A stretch of 64,000 nt of DNA from Bombyx mori (GCF_030269925.1 NC_085135.1:2976753-3040752), one strand, 5' to 3'. Numbered from the stretch's first letter, positions 10,101 through 19,743 are shown. Notes: a model not told the origin generated them from the letters alone. A program made the numbers and translations.

Positions 10101-10394
10101 CGCGACGAGGAAGATACAGCGGAACACACGCTGGCGCGTTGCTCTGGATTCGACGAGCAACGCGCCGCCCTCGTCGCGGTCATTGGAGAGGACCTCTCGC
10201 TGCCGCGCGTCGTGGCTACGATGCTCGGCAGCGACGCGTCCTGGAAGGCGATGCTCGACTTCTGCGAGTCCACCATCTCGCAGAAGGAGGCGGCGGAGCG
10301 AGAGAGGGAGAGCTCTTCCCTTTCCGCACCGATCCGTCGCCGTCGAGCCGGGGGCCGGAGGCGGGAATATGCCCGTACGTCCCGGCCCCTGTAG
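7146..10394 (+). CDS. SART-A ORF2, endonuclease-reverse transcriptase
   Basis: This 1082-aa polyprotein performs target-primed reverse transcription. An EEP-type endonuclease fills the first 230 or so residues, with NLNHSARAQ, AEPYF, GDLNAK at 126-131 and SDHRYVRFEL. The RT follows with PGPDGVHGRVW, GYRPIVLLDEAGK, QYGFREGRSTIDAI, GVPQGSVLGPLLW and the catalytic YADD at about residue 690. A C-terminal cysteine-histidine motif CHHCADRDEEDTAEHTLARC is typical of R1-clade proteins. The start ATG lies inside the ORF1 stop (TAATG, 7144-7148), implying reinitiation after ORF1 as reported for SART1. No stop or frameshift interrupts it. Confidence 0.9.
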   Translation: MGCVHRFLQCNLNHSARAQDLLVHTMAEWSIDVAVAAEPYFVPTDQDCWMGDVDGSVAIVLRQSAALPPLDMVARGPGYVAARIDGTVVIGAYFSPNRSLAEFERFLGGLEALLHRLGSRPVIVAGDLNAKCTAWGSPRTDSRGEALSEWAIATGLCLLNRGTVATCVRWNGQSHVDVTFASPSAVRRTRGWRVLEGAETLSDHRYVRFELSASSLSSSSAAGARGEEELPQGAPRSFPRWALKRMNKELLMEAAAVAAWAPKPARLADVDAEVDWFRGTMANICDAAMPRVGPRAPRGGAFWWSPEIARLREECVRARRRSARHRRRRRRDAAFAETAAQLHADCRQKQTALQLAIGEAKKQSMKTLLESLDEDPWGRPYKMVRRKLQPWALPVTERLQPRQLREIVSALFPPAAGGDFEPPQMDATWGTPPRRPSVPAAEEPPPPITGAEIHAAVSRMRAKDAAPGPDGVHGRVWSLAFEALGDRLGGLFEACLESGRFPSKWKTGRLVLLRKDGRPADSPAGYRPIVLLDEAGKMLERIVAARIVRHLTETGPDLSAEQYGFREGRSTIDAILRVRALSDEAVSRGGVAMALSLDVRNAFNTLPWSVIAGALEYHGVPAYLRRLIGSYLEGRSIQCIGHGGAMYRFPVERGVPQGSVLGPLLWNIGYDWVLRGVIRGPLPGLSVICYADDTLVVAPGRDYRESARLACAGVAHVVTRIRRLGLEVALDKTQALLFHGPGRAPPLGAHLVIGGVRVGVGVTGLRYLGLELDGRWNFRAHFEKLGPRLMATAGSLSRLLPNVGGPDQVARRLYMGVVRSMALYGAPVWCHALTRKNVAALRRPQRAIAVRAIRGYRTVSFEAACLLAGTPPWELEAEALAADYRWRSDLRSRGEGRPGEGVVRARRLQSRRSVLEAWSRRLADPSAGLRTVEAVRPVLADWVGRDRGCLTFRLTQMLTGHGCFGRYLHKIAGREPTAQCHHCADRDEEDTAEHTLARCSGFDEQRAALVAVIGEDLSLPRVVATMLGSDASWKAMLDFCESTISQKEAAERERESSSLSAPIRRRRAGGRRREYARTSRPL

Positions 10395-10908
10395 GTGGCG
10401 GCCTCCCCCCGGTGAAGGTCAAGGGGCGACCTGAGGGGGTGAGGCCGCGCGGCGCGCTACCAGCACTCTAGCGCGCTGCCGTGGAGTGAATAGAGCGACC
10501 GGTCGACGGTGTATCGCGTCCCGACCCGGCAGGCTGGTTCTGGTCCAGCGGGGTATTCCGGGACACCAGCGGCACCGTCTGGGCGGCCCGACGGGCTGCC
10601 GTACCGAGACGGCCGACGTTTCAGAGCCTTCGATTCGCCTCGAAGGCTCCGTCGGCTGGGCGTCCTTGGGGTGAGCCGCGCCGTCTGGTTGTAGTGTTGA
10701 CCGCGGTAGCCCCCCTACCTCATCCGGGTTCTGACCTCGGAGGGGATCGGACGTCGGGTGTAAGAGTGCAGGGGAGTCGTTTAGTGGGTGGGTCCTAAAA
10801 TCCTTGGGCCCGCGGTCTGCTCACAACACCATGCAGATCGTTGAGTCTCACATACCCCGCGCGCCCCTTTTGCGCGGGGACCTCGTAGGAGGTTCGGCCC
10901 TCTACCCG

Positions 10909-10937
<29 letters not shown>
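10395..10937 (+). other. SART-A 3' UTR and poly(A) tail
   Basis: This GC-rich 3' UTR includes a GCGCGCTACCAGCACTCTAG segment near 10451. It ends with GGCCCTCTACCCG followed by 29 A. The same UTR occurs at 13289-13716, 19356-19743, 36053-36593, 48137-48645 (minus) and 51926-52020 (minus), and is therefore the family's 3' signature. In LINEs this region is recognised by the RT. Small open frames within it recur between copies only because the UTR is conserved and are not counted as genes. Confidence 0.8.
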
Positions 10938-10940
<3 letters not shown>

Positions 10941-10949
10941 GTGGACAAC

Positions 10950-13716
10950 CCTCGCCCGAGATCGCAAGACTCCGCGAGGAGTGCGTGAGGGCGCGCCGCC
11001 GGAGCGCACGCCACCGCCGCCGCCGTCGTCGCGACGCTGCGTTCGCGGAGACGGCGGCCCAGCTGCACGCTGACTGTCGTCAAAAGCAGACGGCGCTGCA
11101 GCTGGCCATCGGCGAGGCCAAGAAGCAGAGCATGAAGACTCTCCTGGAGTCGCTCGACGAAGATCCCTGGGGGCGCCCATACAAGATGGTTCGCAGGAAA
11201 CTGCAGCCGTGGGCGCTCCCGGTGACCGAGCGGCTCCAGCCTCGGCAGCTGCGGGAAATTGTTGCGGCACTCTTCCCGCCGGCAGCGGGGGGGGACTTTG
11301 AGCCCCCCCAGATGGACACCACGTGGGGCACGCCTCCGCGTCGCCCCAGCGTTCCCGCTGCCGAGGAGCCCCCTCCCCCTATCACGGGGGCGGAGATCCA
11401 TGCGGCCGTGTCCAGAATGAGAGCGAAGGACGCGGCCCCCGGCCCTGACGGCGTTCACGGCCGGGTCTGGAGCTTGGCCTTCGAGGCCCTAGGGGACCGG
11501 CTCGGGGGGCTTTTCGAAGCGTGCCTCGAGTCGGGACGGTTCCCGTCGAAATGGAAGACGGGCAGACTGGTCCTTCTGCGGAAGGACGGGCGCCCCGCGG
11601 ACTCACCCACGGGCTATCGCCCCATCGTGTTGCTGGACGAAGCGGGCAAGATGCTCGAGAGGATCGTCGCGGCCCGCATCGTCCGGCACCTGACCGAGAC
11701 GGGTCCCGATCTTTCGGCGGAACAGTACGGCTTCAGAGAGGGCCGCTCGACGATAGACGCAATTCTGCGCGTGCGTGCCCTCTCCGACGAAGCCGTATCC
11801 CGGGGCGGGGTGGCGATGGCGTTATCCTTAGATGTAAGGAACGCCTTCAACACCCTGCCCTAGTTGGTGATCGCGGGGGCGCTGGAGTATCACGGCGTCC
11901 CCGCATACCTCCGCCGACTGATCGGCTCCTACCTCGAGGGCAGGTCGATCCAGTGCATCGGACACGGTGGGGCGATGTACCGCTTTCCGGTCGAGCGCGG
12001 TGTTCCGCAGGGGTCTGTCCTGGGCCCCCTGCTGTGGAACATCGGCTACGACTGGGTCCTGCGGGGCGTCATTCGGGGTCCCCTCCCCGGGCTGAGCGTA
12101 ATTTGTTACGCCGACGACACGTTGGTCGTGGCTCCGGGGAGGGACTACCGGGAGTCTACCCGTCTGGCGTGCGCAGGCGTGGCACACGTCGTCACAAGGA
12201 TCCGACGGTTGGGGCTCGAGGTGGCGCTCGACAAAACCCAGGCCCTGTTGTTTCACGGGCCGGGACGAGCGCCACCTCTGGGTGCCCACCTCGTGATCGG
12301 AGGCGTCCGCGTCGGGGTCGGGGTGACCGGTCTTCGGTACCTCGGCCTCGAACTGGATGGTCGGTGGAACTTCCGCGCTCACTTTGAGAAGTTGGGCCCT
12401 CGACTGATGGCAACGGCCGGCTCTCTGAGCCGGCTTCTTCCAAACGTCGGGGGTCCCGATCAGGTGGCGCGCCGCCTCTACATGGGGGTGGTGCGGTCAA
12501 TGGCACTATACGGGGCTCCCGTATGGTGCCACGCCCTGACCCGCAAGAACGTCGCGGCGCTGCGACGTCCGCAGCGCGCGATCGCGGTCAGGGCGATCCC
12601 AGGATACCGCACCGTCTCCTTCGAGGCGGCGTGCTTGCTCGCCGGGACGCCACCCTGGGACCTGGAGGCGGAGGCGCTCGCTGCCGATTACCGGTGGCGT
12701 AGCGACCTTCGCTCTAGGGGGGAAGGGCGCCCCGGCGAAGGAGTAGTTCGAGCGCGGAGGCTCCAATCTCGGCGGTCCGTGCTGGAGGCGTGGTCTCGCC
12801 GCTTGGCGGACCCGTCGGCCAGCCTCCGTACCGTCGAGGCGGTCCGCCCGGTTCTCGCGGACTGGGTGGGCCGCGACCGCGGATGCCTCACCTTCCGGCT
12901 GACGCAAATGTTGACCGGCCATGGTTGTTTTGGCCGGTACCTTTTCAAAATAGCCGGAAGGGAACCGACGGCGCAGTGCCACCACTGCGCTGACCGCGAC
13001 GAGGATGACACAGCGGAACATACATTGGCGCGTTGCTCTGGATTCGACAAGCAACGCGCCGCCCTCGTCGCGGTCATAGGAGAGGACCTCTCGCTGCCGC
13101 GCGTCGTGGCTACGATGCTCGGCAGCGACGCGTCCTGGAAGGCGATGCTCGACTTCTGCGAGTCCACCATCTCGCAGAAGGAGGCGGCGGAGCGAGAGAG
13201 GGAGAGCTCTTCCCTTTCCGCACCGATCCGTCGCCGTCGAGCCGGGGGCCGGAGGCGGGAATACGCCCGTACGTCCCGGCCCCTGTAGGTGGCGGCCTCC
13301 CCCCGGTGAAGGTCAAGGGGCGACCTGAGGGGTGAGGCCGCGCGGCGCGCTACCAGCACTCTAGCGCGCTGCCGTGGAGTGATTAGAGCGACCGGTCGAC
13401 GGTGTATCGCGTCCCGACCCGGCAGGCTGGTTCTGGTCCAGCGGGGTATTCCGGGACACCAGCGGCACCGTCTGGGCGGCCCGACGGGCTGCCGTACCGA
13501 GACGGCCGACGTTTCAGAGCCTTCGATTCGCCTCGAAGGCTCCGTCGGCTGGGCGTCCTTGGGGTGAGCCGCGCCGTCTGGTTGTAGTGTTGACCGCGGT
13601 AGCCCCCCTACCTCATCCGGGTTCTGACCTCGGAGGGGATCGGACGTCGGGTGTAAGAGTGCAGGGGAGTCGTTTAGTGGGTGGGTCCTAAAATCCTTGG
13701 GCTCGCGGTCTGCTCA
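10950..13716 (+). pseudogene. 5'-truncated SART-like copy in tandem behind SART-A (SART-A2)
   Basis: This copy begins 12 bases after the SART-A poly(A), in the middle of ORF2 (matching SART-A from about 8064), and continues through RT, the cysteine-histidine motif and the 3' UTR. It is very similar to SART-A, with only scattered base changes. A nonsense codon TAG at 11861-11863 replaces the Trp of the conserved FNTLPW motif, splitting the frame (10985-11863 and 11864-13288). The 3' UTR breaks off at TGCTCA (13716), without the last 180 or so bases and without poly(A). It is therefore truncated at both ends. It may be a separate insertion or a product of recombination between copies. Confidence 0.85.
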
Positions 13717-13834
13717 ACCCTAATCACTTAGGGGTATGAAAAATAGATAGTAGCCGATTCTCAGGCTTACTGAACATGCATAAAAAATTTCATGAGAATC
13801 GGTCAAGCGGTTTCGGAGGAGTACGGGAACGAAC
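13717..13834 (+). repeat. Fragment of a common interspersed-repeat end
   Basis: The sequence CTTAGGGGTATGAAAAATAG followed by GAGAATCGGTCAAGC and GTTTCGGAGGAGTA is one I recognise as a frequent repeat end in insect genomes, though I cannot assign its family. It bridges the broken 3' end of SART-A2 and the broken 3' end of the minus-strand SART-like copy, so both of those ends look like recombination junctions rather than insertion ends. Confidence 0.45.
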
Positions 13835-15596
13835 TCGCATGAGACAAAACTCATGAAAAGGCAAAGGGGGGAAAGTGACGCGTTTAGTGCGGAGCACATC
13901 TCTCCCATCACCCTCCCCCTCGGGACGCCGGACTGGCGGTCGTCGGCGCCACGACCACCAACCCTCTCGGTCGGCAGGCTATCCGAAGCCCGCCTAGATG
14001 GCGCCGGTTAGAATGGTCTATCCTACGGAATACCCCGCTGGGTCAGAACCAGCGTGGGTTGAGGATAGCCGGCCTTCCATCACCCGGATGCTCATGCATA
14101 AAACGCGTGCAGAGCAGCTTGCACGTCGTCTTCTTAGTCCCCCTTCGCCGGTCCCCAGGCCGACGTGTGAGGGAGAACCGAAACACTTAGAGGGCCAGGG
14201 CTTGGGCGAGATCCGCCTCCCTGGCCCCCGCTCGACGGCGGCGGGCCTGTGCGCCCTCACGCGCCCCGCCGCCTCCTTCTGCGAGATGGTGCACTCGCAG
14301 AAGTCGAGCATCGCCTTCCACGACTCGTCGTCACCGAGCATCGATGCCACAACACTCGGCAACGACAAGTCGTTTCCTATTTTTGCGACGAGGACACGGC
14401 GCCACCCCTCCCATGCGGGGCAGGCGACGAGCGTGTGCTCCGCCGTGTCCAAGTCGCAACCACAATGGTGGCACTCTGCCGTCGGCTCGGCTCCGATCCG
14501 GTGCAGGAACTCACCGAAGCAACCATGCCCAGTGAGCACCTGCGTGAGCCGGAAAGTGAGGCGTCCTCTGTCACGATTCACCCAGTTCACAAGAACCGGG
14601 CGAATCGCCTCGACGGTCCTACGACCAGCCGAAGGATCGGTCAGCCGTCTGGACCATGCCTCCAGCACGGACCGCCGAGATTGGGCCCTCCGCGCTCTGA
14701 CCACACTGGGGCTGGGACGCGCCACGCCCCGGGCACGAAGGTCAGCCCGCCACTGATAGTCAGCGGCGAGCGCCTCCGCCTCCAGGACCCAAGGCGGCGT
14801 CCCAGCCAGTACACACGCCGCCTCGAAGGAGATGGTGCGATAGCCACGGATGACCCTGACCGCGATGGTGCGTTGCGGCCGTTGCAGCAGCTTCGCTACC
14901 CCCACGGCCAGGGACTGGCCTCACACGGGCGCCCCGTATAGGGCCATTGATCGCACCACCCCCGTATAGAGACGGCGCGTCACCTGGTCAGGGCCCCCCA
15001 CGTTGGGCAGAAGCCGGCTTAACGCGCCGGCCACCCCCAACAAACGAGGGACCAGGTTCTGAAAGTGAGCACGGAAGGTCCAACGACTGTCCAGAATGAG
15101 GCCGAGGTACTTCAACTGCACCCCGACCTCGATACGGACGCCTCCAACCATGATATGGGCATCGACAGGTGGCACTCTCCGGGGCCTGTGGAACCACATG
15201 GCCTCGGATTTACTGAGCGCCACGTCGAGGCCCAATCTCCTGATTTTACCGAAGACATGCGCCACCCAAGCGGTGGCAAGACGAGCAGACTCAGCAAAAC
15301 TCCCCCCCCGGGCCACGACCAGCGTGTCGTCTGCGTAACAGATTACGCTTAGGCCCGGGAGGAGGGCACCCCTCAGTACCCAGTCATACCCGATATTCCA
15401 CAAAAGGGGGCCGAGCACCGACCCCTGTGGAACACCGCGCACGACCGGGAACCTGTGCACGATCCCACCGTGTCCGGTACACGTGACCGATCTGTCCTCC
15501 AAGTAGGAACCCACCAGTCGGCGAAGGTAGAGAGGCACTCCGTGTCTTTCCAGTGCCCCCCCTATCACGGACCAGGGCAGGGTGTTAAACGCATTG
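13835..15596 (-). pseudogene. Minus-strand SART-like ORF2 C-terminal half (SART-B, left copy)
   Basis: Read on the minus strand from 15596, this encodes the RT from FNTLPW through GVPQGSVLGPLLW, YADDTLVVA and GVVRSMALYGAPV. A TGA near 14920 then interrupts it, and coding resumes through the C-terminal CHHCGCDLDTAEHTLVAC motif. A one-base deletion near 14250 shifts the final residues relative to the right copy. The protein is clearly a different subfamily from SART-A. The 3' UTR stops at 13835 with no poly(A). The 5' edge abuts repeat H exactly at 15597. The 13835-15175 part is an inverted repeat of 16525-17860. Confidence 0.8.
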
Positions 15597-15719
15597 ATCC
15601 CCTTGAAGCTACAGTTTATGTAGGAATAATGACTTTTTGGCGGGAACGCGAGGTGTGAAGTTGTGTGATTTGTTTTATTTTGTCTATTTAGTGTTTCTTC
15701 AGGTTTAAATGTGTAATAA
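15597..15719 (+). repeat. Repeat H, first part (copy 1)
   Basis: This segment matches the reverse complement of the end of the uninterrupted H copy at 42226-43059. It begins ATCCCCTTGAAGC and reads through GGCGGGAACGCGAGG to GTGTAATAA. It is cut by the MITE that follows. H has no coding potential that I can see. Confidence 0.7.
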
Positions 15720-15999
15720 TTGAGTCGACTATTATCAAAGCCGGCAATCTGACTTTTGGACAATTATTGGTAAATCAGAAAAACGAATTATTGACTTTGT
15801 ATTCCATTGGCAGTCACAAAACTCTTCGGAACGACATCTTAGATAAATAACAAGTTAACTATTAACCTTTATTTAATGCAGGTTTTGAACCGTATTCTTT
15901 GAAGGAGACGATTATATTCAAATCAATCTGTATTGACATATCAATAACATTTTTTTGTGCAAATGCACAGATTGCCACCTTTGATAATAGACGACTCAA
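15720..15999. mobile_element. MITE-like element with about 30-bp terminal inverted repeats
   Basis: The left end (15720-15751), reading TTGAGTCGACTATTATCAAAG onward to GGCAATCTG, pairs with the reverse complement of the right end (15968-15999) at all but a few positions. The body is about 280 bp, AT-rich and non-coding. It sits inside repeat H, which is continuous in the 42226-43059 copy, so it is a genuine insertion. The target duplication is unclear because a SINE landed just beside the right end. The superfamily is unknown. Confidence 0.65.
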
Positions 16000-16009
16000 A
16001 TTTTGTGGT

Positions 16010-16449
16010 CGTCGTGGCCTAACGGATAAGATGTCCGGTGCATTCGTGTTGAAGCGATGCACCGGTGTTCGAATCCCGCAGGCGGGTACCAATTTTTCTA
16101 ATGAAATACGTACTCAACAAATGTTCACGATTGACTTCCACGGTGAAGGAATAACATCGTGTAATAAAAATGAAACCCGCAAAATTATAATTTGCGTAAT
16201 TACTGGTGGTAGGACCTCTTGTGAGTCCGCACGGGTAGGTACCACCGCCCCGCCTATTTCTGCCGTGAAGCAGTAATGCGTTTCGGTTTGAAGGGTGGGG
16301 CAGCCGTTGTGACTATATGAGACCTTAGAACTATATCTCAAGGTGTGTGGCGCATTTACGTTGTAGATGTCTATGGGCTCCAGTAACCACTTAACATCAG
16401 GTGGGCTGTGAGCTCGTCCACACAGCAGCGCTAAAAAAAAAAAAAAAAA
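16010..16449 (+). mobile_element. tRNA-derived SINE, Bm1 type (copy 1)
   Basis: A pol III-type head is visible: GTGGCCTAACGGATAAG as box A near 16015 and GGTGTTCGAATCC as box B at 16064-16076. A body of about 330 bp and a poly(A) follow. The copy is flanked by TTGTGGT at 16003-16009 and 16450-16456, a 7-bp target-site duplication. Two further copies lie at about 28069-28530 (minus) and 61357-61806. I recognise the sequence as the abundant silkworm Bm1-type SINE; it would be mobilised in trans by a LINE RT. Confidence 0.85.
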
Positions 16450-16456
16450 TTGTGGT

Positions 16457-16524
16457 TTATTAGCTGTTTAATATCTGTGAAAGTGCACAAATGTGCCGCT
16501 GTACGTAACTTCTCGGTATCCTCC
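16457..16524 (+). repeat. Repeat H, second part (copy 1)
   Basis: After the SINE, H resumes with TTTAATATCTGTGAAAGTGC and GCTGTACGTAACTTCTCGG, matching the reverse complement of about 42860-42935 with a small internal deletion. It ends with TCCTCC (16519-16524), which is duplicated at 17986-17991 on the far side of the next insertion. Confidence 0.65.
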
Positions 16525-17985
16525 CACCTGTCGATGCCCATATCGTGGTTGGAGGCGTCCGTATAGGGGTCGGGGTGCAGTTGAAGTACCTCGGTCTCAT
16601 CCTGGACAGTCGTTGGACCTTCCGTGCTCACTTTCAGAACCTGGTCCCTCGTTTGTTGGGGGTGGCCGGCGCGTTAAGCCGGCTTCTGCCCAACGTGGGG
16701 GGCCCTGACCAGGTGACGCGCCGTCTCTATACGGGGGTGGTGCGATCAATGGCCCTATACGGGGCGCCCGTGTGAGGCCAGTCCCTGGCCGTGGGGGTAG
16801 CGAAGCTGCTGCAACGGCCGCAACGCACCATCGCGGTCAGGGTCATCCGTGGCTATCGCACCATCTCCTTCGAGGCGGCGTGTGTACTGGCTGGGACGCC
16901 GCCTTGGGTCCTGGAGGCGGAGGCGCTCGCCGCTGACTATCAGTGGCGGGCTGACCTTCGTGCCCGGGGCGTGGCGCGTCCCAGCCCCAGTGTGGTCAGA
17001 GCGCGGAGGGCCCAATCTCGGCGGTCCGTGCTGGAGGCATGGTCCAGACGGCTGACCGATCCTTCGGCTGGTCGTAGGACCGTCGAGGCGATTCGCCCGG
17101 TTCTTGTGAACTGGGTGAATCGTGACAGAGGACGCCTCACTTTCCGGCTCACGCAGGTGCTCACTGGGCATGGTTGCTTCGGTGAGTTCCTGCACCGGAT
17201 CGGAGCCGAGCCGACGGCAGAGTGCCACCATTGTGGTTGCGACTTGGACACGGCGGAGCACACGCTCGTCGCCTGCCCCGCATGGGAGGGGTGGCGCCGT
17301 GTCCTCGTCGCAAAAATAGGAAACGACTTGTCGTTGCCGATTGTTGTGGCATCGATGCTCGGCGACGATGAGTCGTGGAAGGCGATGTTCGACTTCTGCG
17401 TGTGCACCATCTCGCAGAAGGAGGCAGCGGGGCACGTGAGAGACGCGCAAGCCCGCCGCCGTCGAGCGGGGGCCAGGGAGGCGGATCTCGCCCAAGTCCT
17501 GGCCCTCTAAGTGTTTCGGGTCCCCCTCACATGTCGGTCTGGGGACCGGCGAGGGGGGCCTAAGAAGACGACGTGCAAGCTGCTCTGCACGCGTTTTACG
17601 CAAGAGCATCCGGGTGATGGAAGACCGGCTATCCTCGACCCACGCTGGTTGTGGTTCAGCGGGGTATTACGAAGGATAGCTCACTCTAACCGGCGCCATC
17701 TAGGCGGGCTTCGGATAGCCTGCCGACCGAGAGGGCTGGTGGTCGTAGCGCTGACGACCGCCGGTCCGGTGTCCCGAGGGGGAGGGTGATGGGAGAGATG
17801 TGCTCCGCACTAAACGCTTCACTTTCCCCCCTCTGCCTCTTCATGAGTTCTGTCTCATGCGAGGTTTGGACGTTGGTTGTTGAGCGACAGGAGGTTTTAG
17901 TCAGTTCGACTCTGACATGCCCCGCCCTCCATCCCCAGTGGAGGGCGGAAGTCCGGAGATTTCCTCCTGACCAAAAAAAAAAAAA
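16525..17985 (+). pseudogene. 5'-truncated SART-like insertion in repeat H (SART-B, right copy)
   Basis: The insert carries the C-terminal half of ORF2: 16545-16775 to GAPV, an in-frame TGA at 16773-16775, then 16791-17510 with CHHCGCDLDTAEHTLVAC. Its own 3' UTR follows, with a poly(A) at 17973-17985. It is flanked by TCCTCC at both sides, where the intact H copy has a single one, so it is a clean LINE insertion. The TGA replacing Trp is the same as in the left copy (13835-15596), so the stop predates both copies or was shared by conversion. Confidence 0.85.
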
Positions 17986-19355
17986 TCCTCCAAAAAGTCC
18001 ACTGAGATCTTAATAAATGACCACCATTTTACTGAGATTATATTTCATCCCATATCATCTCATTTCATTTCACCCCAGTTGATTAATGTCTCAAATTAAT
18101 CATCTTCATTTCATTTCATTCCATAATATCATTTTTCATAAAAATATGAATATAATTTAAAATAAGATATGACTTAAAGGTCTCAGTTACCAGGTCATAA
18201 AATCCATTACAAATGTAGGAATAGTTCCAGCGCACCCTGGCGGCCGTAGATTAACATGTATTCTCGAATATTTATAGTCTGTGGCATGTCACCTTTTACA
18301 TTGAAAAAAGTCAGGATCGAAATTTTTGAGCGAGCTATAGTTTGTGGTGATAAAATTAATAATTTCAAGTAGATTAATTGTTGTAATTGATATAACTAGT
18401 CAATATCAGTAAAATAAAGTTGTGAGTGATTGATATAATGTACAATTTAGGAACCAGAAGTACCGTAAAATTAAATAAAATTTCGCAACCTCAAAAAACC
18501 GTTCTGCTTACAGTAAGCACAGTGGGTAGTCTGGCGCTCCGTTTACAACGGGATTTTTTAACGGAACTTGGCGCCAGATTCTACCGAATCTGTGGATCAA
18601 ATTAATCATCTTCATTTCATTTCACTCCATAATATATTTTTCATAAAAATATGAATATAAATTAAAATAAGACATGACTTAAAGGTCTCAGTTACCAGGT
18701 CATAAAATCCATTACAAATTTAGGAATAATTCCAGCGCACCCTGGCGGCCGTAGATTACCATGTATTCTCGAATATTTATAGTCTGTGGCATGTCACTTT
18801 TTACATTGAAAAAAGTCAGGATCGAAATTTTTGAGCGAGCTATAGTTTGTGGTGATAAAATTAATAATTTCAAGTAGATTAATTGTTATAATTGATATAA
18901 CTAGTTAATATCAGTAAAATAAAGTTGTGAGTGATTGATATAATGTACAATTTAGGAACCAGAAGTACCGTAGAATTAAATAAAATTTCGCAACCTCAAA
19001 AAACCGTTCTGCTTACAGTAAACACAGTGGGTAGTCTGGCGCTCCGTTTACAACGGGATTTTTTAACGAAACTTGGCGCCAGATTCTACCGAGCTATAGT
19101 TTGTGGTGATAAAATTAATAATTTCAAGTAGATTAATTGTTATAATTGATATAACTAGTTAATATCAGTAAAATAAAGTTGTGAGTGATTGATATAATGT
19201 ACAATTTAGGAACCAGAAGTACCGTAGAATTAAATAAAATTTCGCAACCTCAAAAAACCGTTCTGCTTACAGTAAACACAGTGGGTAGTCTGGCGCTCCG
19301 TTTACAACGGGATTTTTTAACGAAACTTGGCGCCAGATTCTACCGAATTTGTGGA
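17986..19355 (+). repeat. Repeat H, remainder with tandem partial duplications
   Basis: H continues from 17986 to GAATCTGTGGATC near 18598. Then its last ~500 bp is repeated (18599-19090), and its last ~265 bp is repeated again (19091-19355). Each unit ends in the same imperfect hairpin: TCTGGCGC with TCCGTT, a short loop, then AACGGA with GGCGCCAGA. Only an open frame of doubtful value (66 codons) spans the second junction, so no gene is called. The intact reference is 42226-43059. Confidence 0.7.
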
Positions 19356-19743
19356 TAGAGCGACCGGTCGACGGTGTATCGCGTCCCGACCCGGCAGGCT
19401 GGTTCTGGTCCAGCGGGGTATTCCGGGACACCAGCGGCACCGTCCGGGCGGACGGCCGACGTTTCAGAGCATTCGATTCGCCTCGAAGGCTCCGTCGGCT
19501 GGGCGTCCTTGGGGTGAGCCGCGCCGTCTGGTTGTAGTGTTGACCGCGGTAGCCCCCCTACCTCATCCGGGTTCTGACCTTGGAGGGGATCGGACGTCGG
19601 GTGTAAGAGTGCAGGGGAGTCGTTTAGTGGGTGGGCCCTAAAATCTTTGGGCCCGCGGTCTGCTCACAACACCATGCAGATCGTAGAGTCTACATACCTC
19701 GCGCGCCCCTTTTCGGCCCTCTACCCGAAAAAAAAAAAAAAAA
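19356..19743 (+). repeat. SART-like 3' UTR fragment with poly(A)
   Basis: This matches the SART-A 3' UTR from AGAGCGACCGGTCGACGG to CTCTACCCG plus 15-16 A. Two internal deletions are visible, near 19450 and near 19711, relative to the other copies. It is a strongly 5'-truncated insertion abutting the end of repeat H. Short frames inside are not genes. Confidence 0.8.

Larger units (their letters stand above)
3971..10937 (+). mobile_element. SART-like R1-clade non-LTR retrotransposon, long copy (SART-A)
   Basis: This is a nearly 7-kb LINE with a structured 5' leader, a zinc-knuckle ORF1, an ORF2 with endonuclease and RT, a GC-rich 3' UTR ending CTCTACCCG and a 29-nt poly(A) (10909-10937). The conserved leader start GCTGGACTTCC at 3971 matches 29847 in the second long copy, which fixes the left end. 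The ORF pair overlaps as TAATG, as known for Bombyx SART1. I see no clear target-site duplication: the left flank ends in TTGAGTTTT and the right flank begins GGGGTGG. Both frames are open, so the copy may be coding-competent. The SART/TRAS group is my reading of the protein; the exact family is undetermined. Confidence 0.85.

Noticed and set aside
10486..10694. Small recurring frames in the SART 3' UTR (also at 13379, 19349, 36167, 48347)
   Set aside because: They recur only because the UTR is conserved and have no initiation context or domain.
13998..14941. Plus-strand frames of 230-252 codons opposite SART-B
   Set aside because: They are antisense shadows of the RT C-terminus; the minus strand carries the real motifs.
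16010..16090. A possible functional tRNA gene
   Set aside because: Box A and box B belong to a SINE repeated three times with poly(A) and target duplications; no complete cloverleaf.
15899..16276. 125-codon frame across the SINE, also 61319-61627 and 28247-28474
   Set aside because: The same frame appears wherever the SINE occurs; it follows repeat identity, not a protein family.
17933..17970. Rho-independent-like terminator (CCGCCCTCC...GGAGGGCGG, then A-run)
   Set aside because: It lies in the 3' UTR of a eukaryotic LINE; at most an RT recognition hairpin.
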